Notes under the pieces: model-generated
Told to the model about the DNA's origin: nothing
Databases searched by the model: none
The model's input: the letters and a program-made list of their open reading frames with translations, nothing else
Source: an uncultured Hymenobacter sp.
Lineage (GTDB): Bacteria > Bacteroidota > Bacteroidia > Cytophagales > Hymenobacteraceae
NCBI GenBank assembly: GCA_913776615.1
Contig: CAJYPK010000044.1
Span: 62,001-126,000, forward strand
Reading direction: 5' to 3'
Length of the DNA: 64,000 bases
Shown: in pieces, positions 1 to 7,981 of the stretch
How positions within the stretch are numbered: position 1 is the first letter of the stretch
How the letters are laid out: each line of letters begins with the position of its first letter
Translations under genes and position numbers: made by a program

Positions 1-389
1 GTAGAATCTGCCAGGGGGTCGTTGGGCTGATACTGAGGCTCCCGAATGTACAGGGGCTCTACGTAGTCGACCACGCCCGTTGCCAGCAGCAGGTTGCGCG
101 CCTTAGCCAGCGTCAGCGTGGCTGGCACGGTCAGCTCATACACCAGGCGCAGATTTACACCACCCGGCAAGTCGGCACTAATCTCTTTAGCTTTAGGGAA
201 TTTCTGCACCACACTACCAGCGCGCAGCGCAGTCAGCGCCGGCTGTAGTAACGCTAGACTGTTGCTGACTGGCCCGGCCGGCTCGCGCAGCTTCAGCACC
301 AGTCGGCCCGGAATAGTAGGCGGCGTAGCCAGCACTGGCCACGCCAACAACAAGCAGCCTACCCACAGCAGTGTAGCAATTATTTTCAT
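1..389 (-). CDS. S8 (subtilisin-like) serine peptidase, N-terminal part, cut by window edge
   Basis: The reading frame starts at an ATG at 389 and runs off the left edge without a stop, giving 129 residues. Residues 1-21 form a signal peptide (MKII, then a hydrophobic stretch ending WPVLA). Residues 25-110 look like an inhibitor-type propeptide of secreted subtilases. The visible end, YQPNDP at about 120-125, is the classic junction before the S8 catalytic domain. The catalytic Asp, His and Ser lie outside the window, so the family call rests on propeptide and junction only. The product is probably an exported peptidase; a C-terminal T9SS signal cannot be checked here. Confidence 0.65.
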   Translation of the reverse strand, partial: MKIIATLLWVGCLLLAWPVLATPPTIPGRLVLKLREPAGPVSNSLALLQPALTALRAGSVVQKFPKAKEISADLPGGVNLRLVYELTVPATLTLAKARNLLLATGVVDYVEPLYIREPQYQPNDPLADS

Positions 390-451
390 AGCGAGCAAAC
401 CAAAAATAGGATTATGAATAATAGCACGAACGCTTATAGTACCTACATACG

Positions 452-493
452 AAAAAAAGCGGCGTACCTCCACCGAAGTACGCCGCTTTTTTT
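452..493. terminator. Bidirectional intrinsic terminator
   Basis: AAAAAAGCGGCGTAC and GTACGCCGCTTTTTT form a perfect stem of about 15 bp with a 10-nt loop, with A/T tracts on both sides. It lies just past the stop of the minus-strand small gene at 505-747 and separates it from the peptidase gene. Confidence 0.85.
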
Positions 494-504
494 AACAGGT
501 TTTA

Positions 505-747
505 CTACTTGAACTTATAATTGGCTTGGGCACGTACGGTTTTGAATTTTTCGGGGTTGCGCGCGTGCAGATCGAGCATGGGAGCCGGGCGCGGCTCGTG
601 CCGAAAGCGCATGTTCGGATTGAGCTTGCGGGCATCTTTCGCGTGCCACACGGCTCGTTTGCTGGCTCCCTTAGGATGGCGGGCCGCAAAGGTGGCAACG
701 GAGGACAGCAGGGCGCAGCCCAGCAAAAAAGTGCGTAGGGTAGTCAT
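505..747 (-). CDS. Small exported protein of unknown function
   Basis: Eighty residues, beginning with a clear signal peptide (MTTLRTFLLGCALLSSVATFA, cleavage after about residue 22). The mature part is about 58 residues, very basic, with many Arg, Lys and His and no recognisable domain. A strong terminator follows directly, which supports a single-gene unit. A similar short exported basic protein is encoded at 43958-44176. I do not recognise a family. Confidence 0.6.
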   Translation of the reverse strand: MTTLRTFLLGCALLSSVATFAARHPKGASKRAVWHAKDARKLNPNMRFRHEPRPAPMLDLHARNPEKFKTVRAQANYKFK

Positions 748-842
748 ATAAAGAAGCGGTTAAAACTTACTAAGTAGCCTGCGCAGTGCAGTCAGCTTAT
801 TTACGCGACCTTCCCCTAACTAGTTATCTCATTTTGTGATTT

Positions 843-1403
843 TTACCCCCAATGGGCCACGTTGGTCGGCAGCCCGGCCTCGCGGGCCAGCGGCGCGGCC
901 CCCGAGGCAAATAGGCCCGCCAGCACGGCATTGGCGGCAGCGGCCAGCTCCAGGTGGTAATCGGGGTGTAATTTCTCGGCTTGGCGCAGGGCTTCCTGGG
1001 CACGGCGCACTAGGTGCTGCAACAGCGGCTGGGTGGGCCCGTGCAGGCGCGCCACCAGCCCCGGCTGGTGCGCAAATACGTTGGCCAGCAGCCGCAGGCT
1101 CAGCTCCACCTCCCCAAAGGCATCTTCGGTAATGCGGGCGTGGTAGGCCAGCCGCGCCTGGAGCTGCCGCAGGATAACGAGCAAGTCATTAGGCGTTTGG
1201 TGGTAGCCGCGCACGGGGTCGTCGACTTGCTGGCGCAGGGCGGCCCGGCGGGTTTCCAGCGCTTCGGGGCCTTCGAGCAGGCGGTAGGCCAGCTGCTCGG
1301 TGAGCACGGCATCCTGGGCCACGAGGCGGGCCAGCAACTGGTCTTTTTCTTTGGCCGGCAAGTCGAGCAGGGCGCGGCGCAGGGCGGGCGGCAGGGTGGG
1401 CAT
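843..1403 (-). CDS. Hypothetical all-helical protein
   Basis: 186 residues rich in Leu, Ala, Arg and Gln, predicted mostly alpha-helical, with no signal peptide or membrane segment. The N-terminal 60 residues read as a helical bundle (PPALRRALLDLPAKEKDQLL), and the remainder is amphipathic helix up to about 150. No catalytic motif is visible. The overlapping plus-strand frames are shadows of this high-GC gene. It reads toward the small exported protein gene; about 80 bp separates it from the minus-strand gene upstream. Confidence 0.6.
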   Translation of the reverse strand: MPTLPPALRRALLDLPAKEKDQLLARLVAQDAVLTEQLAYRLLEGPEALETRRAALRQQVDDPVRGYHQTPNDLLVILRQLQARLAYHARITEDAFGEVELSLRLLANVFAHQPGLVARLHGPTQPLLQHLVRRAQEALRQAEKLHPDYHLELAAAANAVLAGLFASGAAPLAREAGLPTNVAHWG

Positions 1404-1485
1404 AAGCAGGCTTACCGGGCCGGGGCGGCGTAGGGTTGCAATTGGCCGCGACCAATGGGGAGATTGACAAGTAGCAAAGCGGAGT

Positions 1486-2058
1486 CTACTTGTAAACCAC
1501 GTAGTACACGATTAATGGGCTGCTTTTTAAGGCGAGCCAGTAATAGTATTGGTTCCGGCCGAAGATATCGAGCATATTTACGGTAGACACTAAGCTGCTG
1601 AACGTAGCGCGAGATTGAAAATAAATTCGTACGCCGCTCTGGCAACTCGCCTCGGCCTGGCAAGCTTTTACAGCATTAATAGTGCTTGCGAAGGCAAAAA
1701 AATCGGTTATCGGTGCCCCCGTAAAAGTAATATCTTGCCAATACCGCAGCGTATCAAGTTCGGCAACAGTTTTATAAGGCCAGCTCCAGGGTGCGCTCCT
1801 AACTAGATCTGGCTGGAGAGGCGGCAGGGATAGGCGCAGCATTCCACCATCGCACGAGTTGCCGAATTCAGTTGGCCAATGAATGCCATCTGGTGACTCA
1901 TCTACTGATACCGGAAACATGATATGGCAAAAGCCTACTAGCATACCGAGCCAGGCAGCGAACCAACCTGAAGGCAGTGCATCATACCAATGCAGCTGAC
2001 GACGCACTCGTTGCGAAACAAGCATAAGAATGAGTGAGCAACTAGTGTCGCACCTCAT
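1486..2058 (-). CDS. Hypothetical single-pass membrane protein, ExbD-like in outline
   Basis: About 190 residues from the ATG at 2058; ATGs at 2103 and 2025 are also possible and I see no ribosome-binding site that decides. A basic N-terminus (SQRVRRQLHWYD) is followed by one hydrophobic segment (WFAAWLGMLVGFCHIMF) and a soluble C-terminal part with two cysteines (VKACQAEASCQSGVRIYF). The arrangement of short cytoplasmic tail, one membrane pass and alpha/beta periplasmic domain resembles ExbD/TolR, but key ExbD residues are not evident and no ExbB lies nearby. Lower GC and tryptophan-rich composition set it slightly apart from its neighbours. Confidence 0.45.
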   Translation of the reverse strand: MRCDTSCSLILMLVSQRVRRQLHWYDALPSGWFAAWLGMLVGFCHIMFPVSVDESPDGIHWPTEFGNSCDGGMLRLSLPPLQPDLVRSAPWSWPYKTVAELDTLRYWQDITFTGAPITDFFAFASTINAVKACQAEASCQSGVRIYFQSRATFSSLVSTVNMLDIFGRNQYYYWLALKSSPLIVYYVVYK

Positions 2059-2142
2059 ACTAATGCCAGCCAATGCCTGAATGCACACGGAAAAGGACCG
2101 CAATCAATGCCACAGCCTCTTTCCGTATGCAGCCTGAAACCC

Positions 2143-3162
2143 CTACCCCAACTCGCCCAGCAGCGCTGCTCGCACCTGCGGGGCCAGCGCCTCGGCCGCC
2201 GGGCGCTGGCTGGCCAGCAGATCGGCGTAGACGAGCAGCGGCGGCGCGCAGCTCGCGTCGGTCGGGGCGAAGCAGGCGGCGGGGGCAAACGCGTTAAGAA
2301 TCTCGATGGGACCCTGGGTGTTGGGCAGCAGGTCGAGCCGCTGCACCACTTGGTTGCGGGGCAGCTGGCTGTAGAGCGTGAGATGAGCCGGCGTGCCTGG
2401 CTGACCCAACAGCCGGTGAGCGGCGGCCTCGCCGCTCCACAGGCAGGCGGCGGGCAGCACGCGCCGGTGCCAGCCGGCGAGGTCGGCGGGGTTGCGGGGG
2501 CTGTAGTAATGGGCGTTGAGGCGGCGGCGCAGCACGGCCGCGTAGTGCGTGGCCCAATAGTGCGCCGGGTCGGGCAGCAGCAGGGGACTGTGCCCCAGCG
2601 GCGCATCTTCCTGCCACAGGCCCTGCCCAGCGAGGTAGCGCAGTACCCGCCGCACGGCCGCCACGGGCAGCTGCGTGCGCGCCGCCAGCTGCGGCACCGC
2701 GTACGCCGCCAGGCCCGGCTTTACGATCAATTGAAACAGCAGCCGCAGCACCTGCACCTGCAAGGCGGGGCTCACTACGGCGGGCGCGCTGGCCCGGGGC
2801 CGGGGCTGGCCCTGCACGCTCACCAGCAGCTCGGGATGCCGAAACCAGGCATTGCCCACGGCATCGGCGTAGTAGGCGCCCTGGGCCCGCAGCTGCTCGC
2901 CCTGCCGGGCCGATACGTAGGGGTGCACCCACAGCGTGGGGTAGTCTTCCGGCTGCGCACGGGTGGGCGGCAGCGCGGCCGACGCCGCCCCCAGCAGCCG
3001 GGCCAGCACGCGGATGGTCGGACTCAGCTGCCAGAGCTGGGCCGGGCCGGCGACCGCCAGCCGGACGGGCTGCGGCACGATGGGCAGGGCCAGGCTGCGC
3101 TGCAAGTGCTGGCGCACCTGCTCGAGCAAGGCCGCGGGATTGGGAATGGATAACGTAGCCAA
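2143..3162 (-). CDS. AbiEi-like type IV antitoxin-family protein (no toxin partner seen)
   Basis: 339 residues. The middle part (about 150-200) reads as a winged helix (LAARTQLPVAAVRRVLRYL), and the C-terminus carries PPLLVYADLLAS at about 306-317. That phrase resembles the 'xxTYADLLATGDPRN' signature of the AbiEi-related family known from type IV abortive-infection toxin-antitoxin systems. In AbiE, AbiEi is the DNA-binding antitoxin and AbiEii the nucleotidyltransferase toxin. No nucleotidyltransferase is encoded within several kilobases, so this is either a stand-alone regulator of the same fold or an orphan. Start chosen at ATG 3162 (MATLSIPNP). Confidence 0.55.
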   Translation of the reverse strand: MATLSIPNPAALLEQVRQHLQRSLALPIVPQPVRLAVAGPAQLWQLSPTIRVLARLLGAASAALPPTRAQPEDYPTLWVHPYVSARQGEQLRAQGAYYADAVGNAWFRHPELLVSVQGQPRPRASAPAVVSPALQVQVLRLLFQLIVKPGLAAYAVPQLAARTQLPVAAVRRVLRYLAGQGLWQEDAPLGHSPLLLPDPAHYWATHYAAVLRRRLNAHYYSPRNPADLAGWHRRVLPAACLWSGEAAAHRLLGQPGTPAHLTLYSQLPRNQVVQRLDLLPNTQGPIEILNAFAPAACFAPTDASCAPPLLVYADLLASQRPAAEALAPQVRAALLGELG

Positions 3163-3212
3163 GTAAGATAAAATAGCTTAGAGCGGAAGCAAGGGCGTGC
3201 CACGGCCGCAAA

Positions 3213-3248
3213 CAGAAAGCCAGGGCTGTGCGGCAGCCCTGGCTTCTG
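3213..3248 (-). terminator. Intrinsic terminator downstream of the beta-helix lipoprotein gene
   Basis: CAGAAAGCCAGGGCTG and CAGCCCTGGCTTCTG form a stem of about 15 bp with one bulge and a 5-nt loop. It lies 59 bp beyond the stop of the minus-strand lipoprotein gene and before the AbiEi-like gene. The following T-tract is short. Confidence 0.65.
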
Positions 3249-3306
3249 ATGACATCGACTGGCAGTAGCTAGCAGCGTAGCTGCGTTCTACCGAAAAGCT
3301 GGCCGC

Positions 3307-4848
3307 TTAGTAGTCGGTATTCTGCGGGTCGAAGTTGGTCCAGTTGGCCAGCCAGTTGGTTGCCCCGCTGGCGTTGGGGTCGGCGAAGGCCCCGATGTAG
3401 TTCACCTTCGTGAAGAAGCCATCGGTCACTTTGTCGTCGGTGAAGTTGGGGGGTACTACCGGCGAGGTGGCCGGCGATACTACCACGATGGGCGAAGCCG
3501 TGCGCGGCACGAAGCTGGGAGCCGTCAGGTTGAATGGATTGAGCAGCTGCACGTTGTCGGCCGTCACGTACCGGCGGTTGGCGTTGGCCTTGAGCCAGGT
3601 GAGCGGGCCGGTGGCGCTGCCCCAGGCAGCGGAGTCGGCGCTCATGGTGCTGTTGGCGGTGAGGCTGCCCGCCCCGCCGCTGGGGCCTACGTAGATGATG
3701 CCGCGCTGGCCACCGGTAGAGTTCGAGTTGGTAAGCGCGCCGGCCAGGATGTTATTCTTGAAGCGGGCTTTGTTGCTGGCAATGTTGGTTGCCGTGGGGG
3801 CGCCGTCGATGAGCAGGTTGGTGGGGAAGCCCATGAACACCGAGTTCAGAATGCTCTCGGCCGAGTTGCGGCGGATGTGCGCGCCGGCCGTGTACTGCGG
3901 GCTGTACACCGCCGCCGTGGGGTTCAGAATGGGGCCGACCAGCGTCATGTTGGAGAACACGGCCGAGGTCTGGGGCTGGTTGTTGGTAGCGGTAGCATCG
4001 TTGTCCGACTCAAACGCCTTGGAGCCCGATTGGTCGGCCTGCAAGGGGTCGCGCAGCGACACCCCGAACTGCACCTTGCCCGAGAAGCCGTTGTCGGTGT
4101 CGAAGTCGTCGTCGAAGCAGCGGTGCGATACTAAGTACTTGGCGTTGACCGAGCCGCCGAACCACTCGAACGAGTCGTCGCCCGAGTACGAAACCTGGAT
4201 GTGATCCAACGTGGTGCCGCTGCCCACGCCCGCCAGGGTCAGGCCGTTCACCTCGTTGTTGGGCGAGAAGGCCACGCCGCCAAACTCGATGCGCACGTAC
4301 TGCATCACGCCCGAGTTGTCGTTGTTATTAGCAGCATCGCTGCTGCCGTACTTGGTCGTGGGACCACCCTCAATGGTGGGCAGCACGCCGTTAGACACCG
4401 AGTTGACCTGGGCGTTACCGGCAATGATTACCCCGCCCCAGTCGCCGTAGTTGCGCGAGCCCTTGGGCTGGGCCGAGGTGAATACGATGGGCTTAGCGGC
4501 CGTGCCCACGGCCATAATCTTGGCGCCCGGCTCCACGATGAGCGCACCCTTCGTGTCCTTGTCGCCGAAGATGATGGTGCCCGGCTCAATGGTGAGCGTA
4601 GCGCCGCTGCGCACGTATACGTAGCTCTTGAGCAGGTACTTATTGCTGGCCGTCCAGGTGGTGTTGGTCGTAATGCTGGTCGTACCGCCGTCCACGGTCA
4701 CGGTCGGAGCGCTGGAGCCGGTGTTATTCGTGGGGGTAGTAGTGCCGCTGCCCGTCATGTTGGGCGCGGGCGTGATGTCCTTCTTGCTGCATGCCGCTGC
4801 GAGCAGGAATACGGCGAGCGAGCCTACGGAAAGGAGATTCTTTTTCAT
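3307..4848 (-). CDS. Outer-membrane lipoprotein with right-handed beta-helix, partner of TonB receptor
   Basis: 513 residues with a type II signal peptide; the lipobox ends AAAC at Cys20, followed by SKKDITPAPN and a Thr/Asn-rich linker to about residue 60. From about 65 on, repeated strand-turn units (LTIEPGTIIFGDKDTKGALI, then GDWGGVIIAGNAQVN) indicate a parallel beta-helix. Proteins of this type are common in Bacteroidota directly downstream of TonB-dependent receptors. Here the gene starts 46 bp after the receptor stop at 4895, so the two are probably one transcript. It likely acts as a surface-exposed binding partner for the receptor; the ligand is unknown. Confidence 0.75.
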   Translation of the reverse strand: MKKNLLSVGSLAVFLLAAACSKKDITPAPNMTGSGTTTPTNNTGSSAPTVTVDGGTTSITTNTTWTASNKYLLKSYVYVRSGATLTIEPGTIIFGDKDTKGALIVEPGAKIMAVGTAAKPIVFTSAQPKGSRNYGDWGGVIIAGNAQVNSVSNGVLPTIEGGPTTKYGSSDAANNNDNSGVMQYVRIEFGGVAFSPNNEVNGLTLAGVGSGTTLDHIQVSYSGDDSFEWFGGSVNAKYLVSHRCFDDDFDTDNGFSGKVQFGVSLRDPLQADQSGSKAFESDNDATATNNQPQTSAVFSNMTLVGPILNPTAAVYSPQYTAGAHIRRNSAESILNSVFMGFPTNLLIDGAPTATNIASNKARFKNNILAGALTNSNSTGGQRGIIYVGPSGGAGSLTANSTMSADSAAWGSATGPLTWLKANANRRYVTADNVQLLNPFNLTAPSFVPRTASPIVVVSPATSPVVPPNFTDDKVTDGFFTKVNYIGAFADPNASGATNWLANWTNFDPQNTDY

Positions 4849-4894
4849 CGGAAATGGATGCGAAGAGGATGCGAAATGCGTAGGGAAGAAAAAA

Positions 4895-7723
4895 TTAGGG
4901 CAGCGGCGTGGCGGGGCGGGGCTCCAGGCTGAACTTGAGACCCAGGGTGTAGTAGGTGCCGCGCTTGTAGTTGGTGAGCGAGGGGTCGCTGGCCTGGTAC
5001 TTCATGTCGCGGTTGTAGTCTTGCACCAGGTTTACGGGCTGGTTGAGCAGGTCCTGAATGCCGGCGTTGAGCGAGAAGCGCGAGCTGATGGTCTTGGTCA
5101 GCGAGAGGTCCACGGTGTGGCGGGGGCGCTCCACTACGTCGGGGTACTGGTCGGAGCCGGCAAACAGGATGCGCGGGCCAAACACGTTATACAGGGCCGT
5201 CACCTGCCACGAATTGTCGGGAGTATTGAAGTAGAGGCCGCCGTTGAATACGTAGGGCGACTGGCCTTGCAGGGCGCGCTTGTTGTTCCAGGCCACGATG
5301 CCGTCGCCGAGCGTTACCTGGCTCTTGATGAGCGAGGCGTTGAATACCACCGACAGGTTTTTGAGGCGGTCGTCCACGAAGGCCAGGTTTTTCTTCAAAT
5401 CCAGCTCTACCCCGTAGGCGTAGGCACTCGGCGCGTTGGCGAAGGTGTAGGCCAGGTTGGTGGTCAGCACCACCACGTTTTCGATGGGGTTCTGGAAGTT
5501 TTTGTAGAACGCCCCTACGTGGATCAGCTCGCCGGGCGTGGGGTACCACTCGTAGCGCAGGTCGTAGTTGTCGATGCTGGCGACTTTCAGCGGGTTGGTC
5601 GGGTTGAGATACAGCGAGCCGTAGTTCAGCACGTTGAAATCGAAGTCGTAGTAGTAGAACGGCGCGGCTTCGCGGAACTCGGGCCGGTTGAGGCTGCGGC
5701 CGTAGGAGGCGCGCACCAGGTTGGTGGCGTTGAAGTTGTAGCTCAGGTTGGCCGAGGGCAGCACGAAATTGGTCGTCACGTCCTGGCTTACCGGCTGGCC
5801 GTTTAGGCCCGTGCTGATGGACTGCACGTTGCGCTCGTAGCGCACGCCGGTCAGCAGTTTCAGCTGCTCGGTGAAGGGGATGTTGAACGACACGTAGCCG
5901 GCCTCCAACTCGTTGTGCGCGTTGTAGCGGTAGGTCGAGTTCAGGTCCTCATCCACGCGGAAGCCATCGGTACCGATGTTCTGGGGCGAGAAGATGTTGC
6001 CTACGTCCTCGTTTTTCAGCCCTTGCAGGCCGCCGTTGTTGAGCGAGTAGCCAAAGGCGCGGGCGCTGAAGCTGCGGCGACGGTATTCGAGGTAGGTACC
6101 GGCCCCGATTTCCACCTTACGCTCGGCAATGGTCACGTTGCGCTTCAGGTTGGCGTTGACGGTGAAGATGTGCTCGCTGAGCTGCTGGTACAGGCGGCCG
6201 GCGTTGTTCACGTCCACCTGGCCGGCGGCCGGCGTGAGCACCGTCTGCCGCTCGGGCGTGGTATCGGTGCCGGGCGTTACCTGGAACGACACGCGGCGCA
6301 GATCGGGCTCATTACGGGCCGAGTAGCCGTAGCCGCCCACCCAGTCGAAGCGCGTTTTTTCGTCGGTCGAGACGTGGTTGCCCGCCAGCTGGCCGGTGTA
6401 CGTGGTGCGGCCCTGGTAGCCTTGCAGGTAGCTGCGGCGGTTGAGCACGCCGTTGTCGTCGCGGCCCTCGCGGGTCACTTGCTGGTTGCGGGCCTGCTGG
6501 CTAAACAGGTTGCGAAGCTCCAGGCGGCCGCCGCGGGGCAGCACGAGGCTGAAATTCTGAATGGCCCCCAGCCGGATGTTCTGGGTGGACTGGTCGTCGC
6601 GAAACTGGTCGGTGCGCGCCCCCTGCACGTCAAACAGGTTGCGGTTGATGCCGAAGTGCGTGTAGGTATTGGTGTAGTTGATGGACGATACGCTGCCGAT
6701 TTCCAGCCCGCCCAGCTTGATCTGGTCGAGCAGCGAGGCGTTGAAGCGCATGTCGGGCATGGCCTTCGTTTTGAAGATGCCGAAGTTGTTGTCGAGCTGC
6801 CGGGCGTAGAAATCGCGCTCGTACTGCTGGTAGGCGGTGCTCAGCGGCGGCATGCCGTTGGGCAGGTCGCGCTTGGTGGCCCCGAAGCCGAAGGCGTCGC
6901 CGGCCTGCGTCTTATCGGTGTAGAAATCCCGACCCGTGGTTCCGTCGCGGAAGCCAGCCGAGTAGTTGGCCGTAAACTGGCGCTCGTTGAAGATGGGCTT
7001 GCGCAGGTACACTTTCACCAGGCCACCGGCAAAGTCGCCGGGCAGCTCGGGCGAGGGATCCTTAAATACCAGCACCCGGTCGATGAGCGAGCTGGGCACG
7101 ATGTCGAAGGAAAAGGACTTGCGGTCGGTTTCCGAGCTGGGGGCCGTCACGTCGTTGAGCCACACCGTATTGTAGCGGTCACTCAGGCCGCGCACCTGGA
7201 TGAAGCGGTTGTCCACAATCGTCACGCCCGGAATCCGGCGCACCACCTCGGCGGCGTCGCGGTCCTGGGTTTTCACGATCTGCTCCGACGAAATCCCGCT
7301 CACTACCACGTTGGCCTGCCGGATTTCGTTGATCACCGACACCTCCGTATTGGTGCGGCGCACGCCGCTCACCACTACCTCGTCGAGCTGCTTGTTGTCG
7401 GAGTCCAGCTTCCCATCGACGATGGTCGTGCGGCCCGCTGTTACGGTCACTTTCTGCACCGTCGTGGGTTTGTACGACACCGAGGTAATCACGAGCGTGT
7501 ATACCCCGGCCGGCACTTTGGTCAGGATAAAGTTGCCCTTGACGTCGGTCGGCCCGGCGATGGTCGTATTTTCCAGGTGTACCGAGCCGCCGATGATGGC
7601 CTCCTTGGTTTTGGCATCCGTGAAGGTGCCCTGAATGGTGCCCGTGCCCTGTGCCCACGCGCCGGTAAACGACGCAAAACAGAGGACAAAAATTGAAAGA
7701 ACTCTGGTAAGGGTTGCTTGCAT
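4895..7723 (-). CDS. TonB-dependent outer-membrane receptor
   Basis: 942 residues. Signal peptide 1-25 (ending SFTGAWA), carboxypeptidase-regulatory-like domain at about 27-112 (GTIQGTFTDAKTKEAIIGGS), then plug at about 130-245 (VVRRIPGVTIVDNRFIQVRG) and a long beta-barrel to an aromatic-poor end. The receptor imports a ligand across the outer membrane with energy from TonB-ExbBD. It is not a SusC: it lacks a SusD partner and instead precedes the beta-helix lipoprotein gene. It is divergent from the choice-of-anchor I protein gene at 7982, which suggests a shared regulatory region. Long plus-strand open frames over it are composition shadows. Confidence 0.9.
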   Translation of the reverse strand: MQATLTRVLSIFVLCFASFTGAWAQGTGTIQGTFTDAKTKEAIIGGSVHLENTTIAGPTDVKGNFILTKVPAGVYTLVITSVSYKPTTVQKVTVTAGRTTIVDGKLDSDNKQLDEVVVSGVRRTNTEVSVINEIRQANVVVSGISSEQIVKTQDRDAAEVVRRIPGVTIVDNRFIQVRGLSDRYNTVWLNDVTAPSSETDRKSFSFDIVPSSLIDRVLVFKDPSPELPGDFAGGLVKVYLRKPIFNERQFTANYSAGFRDGTTGRDFYTDKTQAGDAFGFGATKRDLPNGMPPLSTAYQQYERDFYARQLDNNFGIFKTKAMPDMRFNASLLDQIKLGGLEIGSVSSINYTNTYTHFGINRNLFDVQGARTDQFRDDQSTQNIRLGAIQNFSLVLPRGGRLELRNLFSQQARNQQVTREGRDDNGVLNRRSYLQGYQGRTTYTGQLAGNHVSTDEKTRFDWVGGYGYSARNEPDLRRVSFQVTPGTDTTPERQTVLTPAAGQVDVNNAGRLYQQLSEHIFTVNANLKRNVTIAERKVEIGAGTYLEYRRRSFSARAFGYSLNNGGLQGLKNEDVGNIFSPQNIGTDGFRVDEDLNSTYRYNAHNELEAGYVSFNIPFTEQLKLLTGVRYERNVQSISTGLNGQPVSQDVTTNFVLPSANLSYNFNATNLVRASYGRSLNRPEFREAAPFYYYDFDFNVLNYGSLYLNPTNPLKVASIDNYDLRYEWYPTPGELIHVGAFYKNFQNPIENVVVLTTNLAYTFANAPSAYAYGVELDLKKNLAFVDDRLKNLSVVFNASLIKSQVTLGDGIVAWNNKRALQGQSPYVFNGGLYFNTPDNSWQVTALYNVFGPRILFAGSDQYPDVVERPRHTVDLSLTKTISSRFSLNAGIQDLLNQPVNLVQDYNRDMKYQASDPSLTNYKRGTYYTLGLKFSLEPRPATPLP

Positions 7724-7981
7724 AATGGGGGCAAAATTCCTGCCCTCTCATTGCGGTAATATGTCGGCTGTGTTAACAAATGAATTTCAGGTGAATTCAT
7801 ATTTATTAAGCCTTGCTAACCAGATCCTTACCTCCCTAAAAAGCCTTCATCTTATTTTCATTCACCTGAAAAACAAGCACCTATTCCTTAACACAGGAGC
7901 TTATTACGTTTCATAATTTCTTCATAATAATGCCATAATAGTGGCCCGGTAGCTTTGGTGCCCTCACGATAATGGCCTTTT

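Noticed and set aside
5915..7696. Long plus-strand open frame (593 codons) opposite the TonB receptor
   Set aside because: It mirrors the receptor in the high-GC antisense frame, has Val/Gly/His-rich composition and no domain, whereas the minus strand encodes a full receptor.
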